A stretch of DNA of 64,000 bases from Tubiluchus corallicola (lineage: Eukaryota; Priapulida; Priapulimorpha; Priapulimorphida; Tubiluchidae), in assembly GCA_030141605.1 (NCBI GenBank), contig JAQGDQ010000202.1, positions 156,099 to 220,098 of the forward strand, in the 5' to 3' direction. Made by a program: the position numbers and the translations under genes. Shown here one piece after another: positions 49,101 to 61,149 of this stretch; position 1 is the stretch's first letter, and each line of letters opens with the position of its first letter. The notes beneath the pieces were generated by a model. It made no database searches, was not told where the DNA came from, and worked only from the letters and a program-made list of their open reading frames with translations.

Positions 49101-50253
49101 TTCAGAAAAATGAGTATATAGGATTTATTTGATATAATGTTTTCTTTTACAGGGTTTTCCTGCAGAATTTTCTATGTATCTCAATTACTGTCGAGGCTTG
49201 CGGTTTGAAGAAGCACCAGATTACATGTACCTACGTCAGCTGTTTAGGTCAGTTTGTTTATGTTTTTTAAAGTTAGTATTTTTTGTTTTTTATGTTCTTT
49301 TAGTAGTGATAAAAAAGTGAACTACTTAGTGCTTAAAACTACAGTTTTAAACAACGAAAAAAACTAAAAGCAATCAGCTTGGAATTTTGCATAATTTTCA
49401 TGTACCGTATTTTCCCGTGTATAAGAGACCCTTGTGTATAAGAGACCCCTTCAATTTTTAGGCAAAAATTCTGGAAAAAAATTTTTTGGTAATGAATAAC
49501 TTTATTCATCATAGAAATCATTAAATTCCTCATCACTCTCATCAAAAATATCAACTGCAATTCCAGCCAGTTCATCATCAGAGGAGTCACTCTGCTCAAA
49601 AATGGCATTGTCCTCTGTGCCGTCCATGGCATTGGAGATGCCACACTTCTTGAAAGATTTAATAATGACCTCTGGCTTTACACCATTCCATGCCTTGAGG
49701 ACCCAGCTGCAGACTTCTCCAAGGGTTGGCTTTCTTATCTTGCCAGTTGGTGTCAGATTGGAGTCGGCATCTTGCATCCACTTCGTGATTAATATTAATA
49801 ATTTTATCATTAGAATTTAGCCATGGAGAAGATTTATTGAAAGGAAACTATAATTATTCGAAATAAAACAGTTGTAGAGCACTTATTTCTTTAAAATCAT
49901 TAGTGTCACAATTTATGCATCTGATTGAAAAGACTTACTCCCGTGTATAAGAGACCCCCTATTTTTAAAGTGAAAATTCTGAGCAAAAAAGGGTCTCTTA
50001 TACACGGGAAAATACGGTACATGTTTTTACTACACAGCTTTGTAGGTGGTCAGAATTATAACTGGTAGCCAAATTTGACTGTTTTTTTTGTAGGATATTA
50101 TTTCGCACATTGAACCACCAGTATGATTACACATTTGACTGGACCATGTTAAAGCAGAAAGCGGCCGCAGCTGCAGCTACTGGTGCAAGTTCCAATGCGT
50201 TGCCTAATCCTACAGGCAATGCCTCAGGTCAGCAATATAACCATATTTATTAA
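35723..50253 (+). CDS. CSNK1A1: Casein kinase I alpha
   Basis: Serine/threonine kinase of the beta-catenin destruction complex, Hedgehog signalling and circadian control. Nine exons with consistent phases: 35723-35848, 39375-39481, 42048-42174, 46495-46593, 47465-47604, 47884-47962, 48571-48645, 49153-49247 and 50094-about 50227. The 327 residues read are nearly identical to vertebrate CK1 alpha. Landmarks: glycine loop GSGSFG (residues 25-30), K47 in [28 protein letters not shown] (catalytic D137), DFG (D158), the CK1-specific SIN in [19 protein letters not shown], and [16 protein letters not shown]. The tail is Ala/Asn-rich ([12 protein letters not shown]). The end is uncertain. Reading past 50227 stops after eight more codons (TAA at 50251-50253, about 335 aa); alternatively the GTCAGC donor there leads to an unseen last exon. 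Confidence 0.95.
38131..39080. repeat. Long fold-back inverted repeat in CSNK1A1 intron 1
   Basis: Outer arms: 38150-38187 (TTTCATGTTGACAAAAAATC) pairs with 39041-39080 (GATTTTTTGTCAACATGAAA). Inner arms: 38391-38476 pairs with 38963-39036 (TGTGTTACATTAGTC against GACTAATGTAACACA; GGGCCAGCTCACCCA against TGGGTGAGCTGGCCC). About 200 bp of extra sequence sits between the two left arms only, and about 490 bp forms the loop. It is probably a degenerate fold-back transposon; ends and target duplication are not resolved. Confidence 0.7.
46150..46190. repeat. (GT)n/(GTGC)n microsatellite
   Basis: GT units passing into GTGC units in CSNK1A1 intron 3. Confidence 0.9.
47292..47427 (+). pseudogene. Decayed duplicate of CSNK1A1 exon 5
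   Basis: The sequence aligns along its whole length with exon 5 (47465-47604), sharing TTCCTAATTGAT, GACTGGCAA, ATTCGCCAGC-like and CACATTTGGGT blocks at roughly three quarters identity by eye, with one 3-nt gap. It lies 40 bp upstream of the real exon in the same orientation. The acceptor AG and donor GT are both destroyed, and the frame contains stops (CCTGATAC where exon 5 has CCCGATAT). It is an old tandem exon duplication, not a retrocopy, since only this exon is present. Confidence 0.85.
49405..50017 (-). mobile_element. Truncated pogo/Tigger-like DNA transposon in CSNK1A1 intron 8
   Basis: Inverted ends CCGTATTTTCCCGTGTATAA and TTATACACGGGAAAATACGG, each next to a TA (49403-49404 and 50018-50019), the Tc1/mariner-pogo target. 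Additional subterminal GTATAAGAGACC copies lie just inside the left end and near 49945. The interior retains only the 3' end of a transposase gene on the minus strand. Confidence 0.85.
49502..49810 (-). pseudogene. C-terminal fragment of a pogo/jerky-type DDE transposase
   Basis: An open fragment of about 100 codons with [14 protein letters not shown] and [19 protein letters not shown], typical of the end of CENP-B/jerky/Tigger-like transposases, followed by an acidic tail ([10 protein letters not shown]). The DNA-binding and most catalytic parts are missing. It is antisense to the host gene. Confidence 0.8.
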
Positions 50254-52957
50254 ATATTTTTTTCCTTTTCATGTTTTAAATGAAGAAATGGTGTTGGCTT
50301 CTTATTCGTGCTAGTTTCAGATTTTCCCTCATTTCCTGCCTACACACGCTGTAATTTTTAGTATATGTAACGGATTACCTCACGTTCGAGAACTTAGTGC
50401 ATTAACATTTTACATAAATTGAACTTGAACATAACAAGATAAGCATTTGGACCTTAAATCTGATTTATTATCAGCTATAAATGTGGGTATAGGAAATGTT
50501 GTCGAAATAACAGTTTACTGTACATTTTTGCAAAGTACGTAATAACCTTGTCAGATGGAACCAATAAATTCATAGTACAAATGGTTTCCAGAATTGTTAA
50601 AAAAGTTACAATTGTTTGTTGTGGTTACCAGCATTGCTTTATTAATAGGACTGCTTTATCAAATAACAGACATTGTTTTAATAAGTATAAATGACTTCTC
50701 ACTATGAATTTATGAGTTGCATTTGCTTAATCAGCTCAAATTATGTTTTCTGGGATAGGGTCTTTGATTTGGGCGAGTTAAATGAGCTTTTATTGTGGAT
50801 TCATGGATGTTTGTTTTTAGAAGTGCATACGATATAGCCGTTCTTCCCACTTTGAACGATGATGCTGTCATTTTTGTTGCATAAGGGCCCTTTTGGATGC
50901 AAGGCAATTGTGATTTCTGTTGTATATTGCATATAGCTTCAACTTGGCATCAGAAGGAAATGCAGTATTAATTAAAATTTTCGTATTTTGTTCGTATAGG
51001 TCGTTAGCAAAGGTTGTTGATTTCTGGATCTCAGCAGTTGCATGTCTTGTCAGGGCAGAAACAGTGATAGGCATGCATGTATATTGCAAAGAACCAGAGT
51101 TTTCACGATTTAAGACCGTGATGGAAATGGAGAGTTTTCATTATCTAAGCATGGTTCATTTCTGCCCACTTACGCCGTGCAAGTAATAATTATTGTTGTT
51201 TGTACAGTGACTATGAAATGCATTGTTTGCGCTAATCTGGTAATGGTATTTTAAAATATTTTAGTTTCACCAGAATGTCTGTGCTGACCATTTACAGTAA
51301 CTTGTATGCAAAATTTACAATTAGAGCAAATTTCACAGTAGTGTAGACAATATCATTTTTGTATACATATTATAATATAAATATGTCTGTGTGTATGTTG
51401 ATTGCTTTGATGATTGTGTTGCATTGTAAATCTTCTATGTCAATGGTGGCATTTGTCATTTATATGTGTATGTAAAAATGTATTATAATATTCAGCCGTC
51501 ATTTTGACAAAGAACAGTGTCATTGTTTAATGTTTTTGAAAATTATTAATTTTAATAATAGGAAATTATAATTTTCATGAGAATGATTTTTGTGTTGTTA
51601 TCATGTTTTCATAACTATAATGATACAGCACTGTTTGAAGTATTATGACTGTGTGAGCAACCATATTTAAACTGTCGCATGTAAATGTGCCCCTGGTGGG
51701 TTAAATGCTTGTAAATGCAGTTATATTCTCTCATACTTGTAAACTTAGTGGACATGAATCAATTATGCATTGTGAGTATTTCACTGTCCTTTTAGTCTTG
51801 CTGCCATACCATGTACTATTTGCACCTGGGTTTTAAATTTTTGATTGTAGCTCGGTAATTTCAGTACAACAAACTGTTTTTCTAAATTATAAAATAATTT
51901 TGCTCGGTTGGTTCTTTTAGTAGATCGCTAGCTTCGTGTTGTGACACATTTCGCATTACATGGTGCATCCAGTGCATACATTGTTTTAGACGTGTAAACA
52001 TCTAAGATATAGTAGTTCTATATTGCCATTACGTGTTGATGGCTCTGAAAGTTGTGATTTGTAATTGCTGCTTTGCAGCTGTTTTATATTGCAACGATAC
52101 AACAGACTGCTTAACTTTATTCTGACATTTTCTGCAACACATTTTAATTAAAAATTGTTTTCTTTTAAAATTATTGATTTGTTTGCAATTAATAAATGTT
52201 GGACCCATGTGAAATTAAACAAATCGCATTGCAGTGGTATCTTTTTCGTTCACAACTCCAGAAGCGTCTTTTGTTGCATTTCTCGGGGCTTCTTGCAAAG
52301 AAAAAAACAGCGTTTGCTGGTCAGGCCATTTCACGTGACTGAGCAATGCATCTGGTATTGGTCGAGGAAGTCGGGCACGACACAAGCAATTTTTTAAACA
52401 TCAAAAAAACAAATTTACACTTGAAAAGCGACTTGACAATCAACAATATCAGCAGTGGTGTAGTTGTAAAAATTCATAACTTTTTTTATCGAGTGTATGC
52501 TCCAGTTTGCTGCCCCTCTACTATACCCAATGGTATCAGCAAGTGATGACTTGCCCCTTGTATTTCTCCCTCAACAAGATAGTCAGATGCAGTATGATAG
52601 ACACTCAAGCAGTTGTTTCAGGCTTGGGGCTGCTTAACTATTGTCGCAATGTTCGTTCCCATTCAATTATTCCCTGCCCCAGATGGCCTATAACATGATA
52701 CATAGCTTATAGGCCATAGATCATTACATAAATTTTTAACTCTGTGAATTGAACCTCTTGCAGGGGAAGCAAGCACATTTGTAGCAGTGTAGATGTTTTG
52801 TAATATTAGAAACTTACTTTAAAATATTAAAAACACGAGGAAAAAACAGCAGCATATCAATACAATTAAGATTAACAAATTGTTACAATGCATAATTATA
52901 ATAATGTACATACTTAGTTTTCAATACATATCTCAGCACCTAGTGTATAATAAAGCA
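50254..52957. other. Region between convergent CSNK1A1 and SUPV3L1
   Basis: About 2.7 kb without a recognisable coding exon. It should contain the CSNK1A1 3' UTR and perhaps its last coding exon, and the SUPV3L1 3' UTR. The short open frames at 50.9, 52.2 and 52.4 kb show no conserved protein. Confidence 0.45.
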
Positions 52958-55900
52958 TCACTTGCGGCTTTTCCTATTTCTTCTTGTTTTTGTTATGACT
53001 CGACCAGTTGTTAGTCGTTCATTGTCTTGATTACTAGCACTTTCCCATTCTTCTTGTAGTCTTTCTAGCATTTTTGGTGTAATAAGTCCTTTTTGAATGA
53101 GCCGCCTTGTCAGACTTCCTTGTCCATACTTTGAACTCTTGGAACTTTGGATCATGTTTACGTATTTCTGATTGTCAAACTGTTCGTCATCGTCATCTTG
53201 GGAATCCTTTTTAGTGTCCAACTGGTGGCCCAGAAGTGCAGTTCCTCGTAATCTGCCAGACACTGATGGTGTTTTTAGCTCATCAGCATCAACTGGCGCA
53301 GACTGTGGTTTGATAATAAACTCATCATCCTCTGCACCTCCTAAAAATAAATAATGAATCATTTACTAACTAATTAAAATTCAAGTTGAATAACTGCAGA
53401 ATAATCTTGCTAATTTTTGCAGTGGATATAAAGCCTGCATATCTTGACTAAATTGACAAACTTTCCAAAGGTGTCAAATAGTGTGTAAAAAGTAAGCCAG
53501 CAAGAAGGGAGAGATTGCATCTTAGGTAACATGTTCTTGGTTAATCATGTGACCTGTAATTGAAATTGATTTAAAATGTTAATGTAACCCATAGGCAAAT
53601 TCGACAAAGGGTGGCACATTCTAAGACTAGGACACTAGCCTTTTTTATAGTGTGGTTAGTGATACTCAAATGACAGACACACTGCGCCTAGTACATTTTC
53701 TGAATTTTTTTATCGTTAAGATCGGCAACCTATGACCATTATTATTTTTGTATTTTCTCTGATATTTTCATATGCTTTGTTGAAAAAGGAGCAGATATAA
53801 TTTCAAAGTCTGTGTGGCCCAGGCCAGCTCTCCCATTTTCACAAAAAACCTAATAAGTCTATTTCTGGGCAAAACTGTATTACCGGTATCAGAGCAAATG
53901 ATGCGCAGCTTATTAACCGAGTTATTGGCAAATTAAAAACTCAGTAAGTCCATTTTTGCTCAAATTTTCAGACAAACCTAGTAAGTCCACAGCAGCATCC
54001 TTTCCAGCCAATCACCAGGTGCATTGCAATTATGCAGTCAAGAGCTGCTATACACGTGAAACATCTAAGCAGGCCGTTCAAGCCTTTTTGGGTAATGTAG
54101 TAAATGTGTGGCACTTCTGTAGCTAAGGCAGTTTGCGCTGTTTCTGTGTGTTGGAAAGCTTAGGTAGTGGATTGAATGACAACTCTGTCTTGCTTGAGTG
54201 CAAGTAGGAACCTAGCAAATCTATCTTTTTAAAAACAAACAAAATGCGTGGGAAGTACATTTTGAGTTCTGCTGCAATAACGCACCCTAAGTCTATTAAT
54301 TTAAAAACTGCATTCAATATTAAACTTTTATTTTTCTTTTACAAAATAATTAAACACTTTTAACGAGTGTTGGCAAGTTCTCATTTCTGCCAAACTAGCT
54401 GAAGTGAACTTGCCAGGTATTACTAGAAAATGGGAGACTGCATACGCACTCTTCCTCATGGAAAGTGAGTATTATATATTTAAACTCGTGATCAAACAAA
54501 TAAACGGGTGAAATAAAATTTCTAAAACATGCATAGTAAAGATTTTTTTGTTTTTTCGGATTCTGAGTAGGGATCAGTGCAATCAGGGACATTAAATGCA
54601 TTTCAAGGACATTATACTGCATTTAAGTACTGGTTGTTAACAAAATATGGACGTAGCACCTATTTGTATTGCATGTTAAAAATTCTAAATGCTTGCACGT
54701 TTACAATTATGATCTTTCACACAGTATTAATTTTTCTGAAAATGAGTTGCTGTCAAGTACTTTGCACATATTTAATCGTCAATAAAATGTGACCTTCGTA
54801 ACAAATTTTGGCATTACCAATAATAATAACTTTTTGTACTGCAGCAGGCACAACAAGATCTCAGATCACCCTGCTAGCTGTAATATGCTAAACTAGGAGT
54901 GGCTGGCATACTTGTTGTGATTCCATATGTAGCTTTTGTCTCACATCAAAAAATTCGTTTTGAAAATTTGAGACCTACCTGTCCTCGTTGACACTGGAGT
55001 TTCGGTATTCTTTAACAGTTTTGTAATGTTAAATACTCCAAGCTGTATGATTTCATCTAGCTCTCCTTGCATATCTCTTGCAGTTACTGAATCCGGAAAC
55101 ATGTCTTCAAATCGATAACTATACAATACAAAATGTAATTATTGTGAAGATTTATGTAGTTGAGCTGCAGACGGCTCTCAGAATTTCACATACACTATCA
55201 CAAATATTCCAAAAATACAAACCACGATGCCATTTACGTATGCGTAAATTTTCTCTACCAAAAATCAGCATAACTATAATGACAAAAAATCCCAAACATA
55301 CAGCATGGTTGCCTATTTATGCTGAGTGAGCAACTTGTTTTTATGCATTTCTTGTTGTTAGAGTGACAGCTTATTGATACAGTAGTCACCACTTCATAAA
55401 ATCACCACTGGACCAGCAATAAGAGGTCTTACTAAACAGCGGTTTTATTATGCAACAGTCTGTTCCAAGCGTGTGTATGTAGCAAAGCACATATGCTCAC
55501 ATATGTTCACTAATGTTATTTATATGCACTACCTTTATTTTTGACATCAGTTCTGTAAAAATGTATTGGCTGTGAATTTTCGCTACAAGTGGTTAGTTTT
55601 GCCTAAATTTGTTTTTTATTTTCTCACTTGAGGGAGCCACCAACTTGATTGGGCAGACGAGCAATTACTGGCAGATTGGGTCGCTTAGCTGGTTATTGCA
55701 GAGACCTGGCACCTTGTTTACAAATTTACTAATTTTGGTGAGGAAATGCAACTTATTACATTAGAAATTTCATGTCATGCTTCATGAACAATGTGCTTTA
55801 TATGGGCAGCGGAATGAAGTAAGTAAATTCATTGTTTTGTTACTATGAGAGAGAATTTTGTTTTGTAACTACAATTCAGATTTCTGTAAACTTGGATCAC

Positions 55901-58900
55901 AGCAAATTTTACGTTCTTTGGAAAATAAATACCTCTCAGTAAACTCCACATGCAAGGAACTTTCGTGTTTGCTGTTTCTACAGTTCTATTTATTCCAAAA
56001 TTTAATCTGTTTGCCTGACATAATTTAATGTGTTACAAGCTCAGGTAGACAAGGGGAAGTCAGCTTGCATGCCTAAGGAATGGGTCAAGCGTAAAACAAT
56101 AATTCAAGTTATTCAACAGATTAAGTGTACTTTAGCAGCTTTACATACAGAGTAACGAAACAATGAACTTTAACTTCCAGTGTGACTTTGACAAAGAGGT
56201 GATTCTACGAAAAGGGACTTAAATTTCAACTGTGTATCTCAAACCACTAAGAATACATTCTATTTTCTCACGTGATTACTTTTGCTGCCTATTACTGAAA
56301 TACGTGGTCTTATTAAATGACGCACTGGTTTTGTTAACTAAATTTTCTAACAATAGTTTCCACGGAAGTAAGTCCCGACTGTGCTTAAAATGGTTCTAAA
56401 ATGCGACTGGTTTTATTAAGTGGCAACTGCTGTAGTAGATTTATATAGTGACAATGGCACTAGTCAAATATTTACTCAGAGAAAACATATACAGATATGT
56501 CATTGTGGCTTGAGTTTTTTCAGAAACTTGGTAGGAATGCAATTCTGAGACATTTACTAATAAAAAACACACTGTACATAATAATTACAAACCTATTAAA
56601 TGATGCACTTAGCGTTGAATTAGACAAGCAGAAACAGACCTGTATTGCAGAATTTTTGTTTAGCTTCACATCACATTTAATAATTACACATCACAGTATG
56701 CGCTCAATCAATAAAGTAAAATAATTGAAATCAAAAAACCTGCTACTGAAGTCAAGAACTGACGCTTTGCTTACCTTAACCACAAATAGAGATCCAAGAC
56801 ATCAAATACTGCTTCCAAATGAACTAAATCCATGATGGTAGTTGGAGGTTGGAATGGCCATCCGCAATGACGACAGAGCCAATCAAATGTAACTGCTTCC
56901 CCTCTACTGTACTGCCGTGCAAACTAAAGCAATAATATGTGATAACAAAATCTGTTGCTTTTCCAAATTTAAGCACCAAAGTTATAAAAATCAAGCGAAT
57001 GTAGTTGCATCTATAAGCAAAGTTAAAAAATAATAATTCTGTCATTTTTTCTGGACTTTCTTTACGCAAAGATGCCATTTCCTGTCCTGTACTTCAAAAC
57101 TTCCAAATATTAAGCATGGTTCACACTTTATGATGACTTCCTAGGTAAGTGCACAGATAAAGTTACTTTTGGACTTTCCTTATACAAGGGTGCCATTACT
57201 TGCTTGCATTTCAAAATTTCCAATATTAAGCATGATTCACATTTTATGGTGATTTCATAATTAATAATACTTTTCCCCATACCTAGATACCATTACCTGT
57301 CATGTACATTTACATTTTTAAGTTGAGAAATAACAAAAGTTCTAAATATTTTTAATTCGCCCACGTAAAACATAGTTTTGCAGTAAGGAAAGCAAATATT
57401 TGTTCTTTTTAGCATCCTAAAATTTAATATCCAATATTTCTCTTTAGTATCCTCATCATTCGATAGTTAATCTTATCAAAATGTTTTTCTAGATATCAAC
57501 AATATTTGCTTAAAAAATTAAAACATACCTTCAAGAAAATTGTACAGACAAAAGGCATTTTCTTGTTGATTGGAGCACAACAGAAAACATAACGAGCTCG
57601 AAGTTCAAGAGGTACATGTTGTATCATGTCTGCTAGAAATTTGAAGTCGTCAACATTACACATGAAGTAACTTGTTTGATCTACTTGGGAAAGACTAACA
57701 AATATGTCCTAGAAAATGTAAAATAATGCTGTTAAACTGGCAAGGTCAAAATAAAAACATGCTATAAAAATATACACAGTTACAATTTCACAGTATTGTT
57801 TTAAAAATGGTTTTGAAAAGAGAAGTTTTGTAAATACATAAAAATTTAATATCATAATTAACGGCAGCTTGAATTTCAATTTACTGTGCTCATTACAACT
57901 GGGCAACACTAGCACATCTTTTCTTAGCATAATTTTCATTAAATTTTTATTTTTTTCTCAATATCATTGATGTTGGTAAAATTGCATTTAATCAGTATTA
58001 ACTAATACTAACTATGTATACATACTATTAAATTTGACAAAGTTGCATTTGGCAAATGGTAAGCAAACAATTCAATTTGCTCTGCTGTTGGATGTAGACC
58101 AGCTGCCTGTAAACAAACGTCATGTTACAAATCTGCGTAACTAAAAAAGAAACTCAGATGTTGTCGACCATTATGTATAAATTTTTGATGCTGTTTGCAA
58201 ACTTTCACAAACAATATGTTTATTAAAATCGCTAATGTGTTACAACTGATTTTTATAAAAAGAAGGTACATGTTACTACAAATAGACCCATAATAACACA
58301 AAAATTGATAATACACTTGATAACTGTATATGCATGACTGAGCAACAGGTATCCATATATTGTGAGTTTTTTTATCTTAATAGAGAAAATCATGGAACTA
58401 TATATTTTCATTTTCATAGTGCCAACGATCTGCGTCTACGAATGTCGATGTCCGAGCCACCTCTATCACTGAATCACGCATCCAACCAACTTACATAGGA
58501 GCAATACGGTTGTAAATTATAGTTACAACTTCTATTATAATGTTTAGGAGACTCTACAAAACTGTAATTTCAAAATGGAAGCCAAGCGAATATTATCTAG
58601 GGAATGAGGTACTTCTAGGTGCTGAAAAACAATAATTTTATACCACACATACTTCAACGTTCTCTATTGGCATTGAGAGAATATTTTTTAAAGTAGGAAG
58701 ATCTTCTGATTTGAATGTGGTCACTTCACCATCAGCATATTGTGTTCCATATCTACCTGCTCTCCCAGCTATTTGTAATGCCTATCAGAAAAAATGAATA
58801 ATAAAAACCTAAGATTTGATAGAACTGCAATTTAAAATAGCTCCAAAACCCTTTTTAATGATTTATAAATGTACTGGCAATCTAAGTAAAGAACACGTAA

Positions 58901-61100
58901 AATAAAAAAACCTATATTTTTCTGATTAAAAAAAACGACAACCAAACCTAGTCAGCTGATCTCGGTTAGTTTCTTAATAAAAAGTTGGTCAACACAAGAA
59001 CAAATTTAGAACTAAAACCGTTTTAATACTTAGCTAAGCTTAAATATATGCATATATACATCAAAAATGAACAAAACTGCTTCATACAAGAACTAAACAA
59101 ATTAAAATGACACTAAACTTAATTAGAGTGAGATAAGTATTACTGAAGGAGGAAGATAGACAAACAGAAATCTGTGTCTTGTGCTCAGGCTCATGTCTTT
59201 ATTGACATTTCTGACTGTTTCAAGTCTAAACAAAATTCAGTTACAAAAGGTAAAACATACATAGTCTCCTCAGATTTGGATGCATTAGCATTAGCCATTT
59301 CTCTATTTCAGGACAGTTCCACAAATCGTGCTAAAAAATTACCTGTGACGTTGTTATCGAGTCCATTTCTTTCTCTCCATTCTCATTTATTGTTGGTTTG
59401 ATAAGAGAATAAAATATAATCCTTTTTATACTCCTACAAGTGAAGCAAAAATAAAAATGCAGATATAATCACAAAATTTATTCCTATCTGTTAAAAACTT
59501 GACATAACGAGTGTAAATATTTATATTATTTTTAAGACATTCTGCCACAGCAAATAGCTGATTGGCCACTGTGTATACTAACAGGCTGAAGTTAAGCACT
59601 ACTAGAAAATCTGCTTATACATGGTTCTGATCGAGTTGTAAGAAGGCGGCTAAGATGCCTCAGCTGGTTGAATATCTCCATCTGCCAGGAAGTGAAAAAG
59701 GTTCCGATTTAATCACAATCACCAACATACTAACTATGACCTGTTATTTGAGTGTGAACAACTGCAAACCATTTTTTATGCCTACCCAGTAATCAAACAG
59801 TTCTAGTTTATAAAGTCATGAACTTTTAGAATTAGAATTTGGAGTTTGAAGAACGAAGAAAATGACAATATTCACATTGCACATTTATTAGACTAAGTTT
59901 TACAGTGTACTATTTTATTTTGCAATGTAAAAATGAAAACAATGTAGTATTTTCTGCCTTAACCAGCCTATTATATTAGTTATAAGAGAGCAGTAAACGA
60001 GTTTGTTGTTAATAATGTCCAACACTAGACATAATTCTCTACTCAGCTTAGCATGCAATTTTGTTACCAGTAATTGTAATAATTCAAAGAGGCACTGACT
60101 ACAATTAAATTTTGCATATTGTAAGATAACTGATACTTGGTAACTTATGTTGTAAATAAAATAAGTTTGCTTACCCATCTCCATAAATTATTTTACCTTA
60201 ATTCACTATAGATTAAATCCAAAAAATAAAAATTACTTCAGCTGCAAAATATTGGGTTTTGAATTGAGATAGTGTGAATTGGGAAGTTGACCAATACTGT
60301 AAAGTGTTGATTTTCAAGGTATAGTTAGATTTGAAGCTCGTGATAATACATAAACAAAAATATGATAAAATGACTTACAAATTTAATCCCATTCCAATGG
60401 CATCTGTAGCAATCATGACTTTACAAGGATTTGCTGGGTCATTGAACTTCTTTGCTTGAGCAAGTTTTGTCCCTGAACAAAAATGGTTCATAGTGTTACA
60501 TCATACTGGAGAGCCCAAAAAACAGTATATATACAAACTTGACTGAAAACTGAAATTACGGTAAAATAGACAAATTACCTGATAAGTACAAACAGTAAAT
60601 AATGTATAATAATAATATGAAGAATAGCCACACCTGGAGGAAGTCCACCATATATGACAGCACATTCTTGACCAAGGCTTTCTATTCGTCGGCTTATAGC
60701 ATAAATATCACGTTTACTGAAGCAAACTATGCAATCTCCGTCACTTATGTTATTGAAATTATCTGCAACACAGATCAAAGCAGATAAAAATCAGTCAGTG
60801 TTAATAAGTAGTTGTATTTCAACTCCATTTAACTTCAGTTAATATTCAAAATCTCACAAAAAGCATTAAAATCATAATGTACTGTTTAAATTACTTGCAG
60901 AAAATATTAGTATTTCCAAGAAAATTAAAAATAATGGTGCTGATCAGAAGTAAATAAATTATTTTATTTCACATTACAATCAATTCATGTATTATCTAAT
61001 GGCACACCTAGTTCATATTTTTTTGTTTGCTATTTTTATTGGGATACAATTTACAATTGGGATAAAACTATAGTAGCAGAACTGTTGAAACTTATGTGCT

Positions 61101-61149
<49 letters not shown>

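Noticed and set aside
50868-51186. Open frames on both strands downstream of CSNK1A1
   Set aside because: No conserved motifs or splice-site support; likely chance frames in the 3' region.
52155-52698. Three overlapping plus-strand open frames
   Set aside because: No family resemblance; probably 3' UTR or repeat sequence between the convergent genes.
59560-59700. Resemblance to a 5S rRNA-derived repeat (GAAGTTAAGCAC, TACATGG)
   Set aside because: Only short blocks match and the internal promoter spacing is not recognisable; too weak to call.
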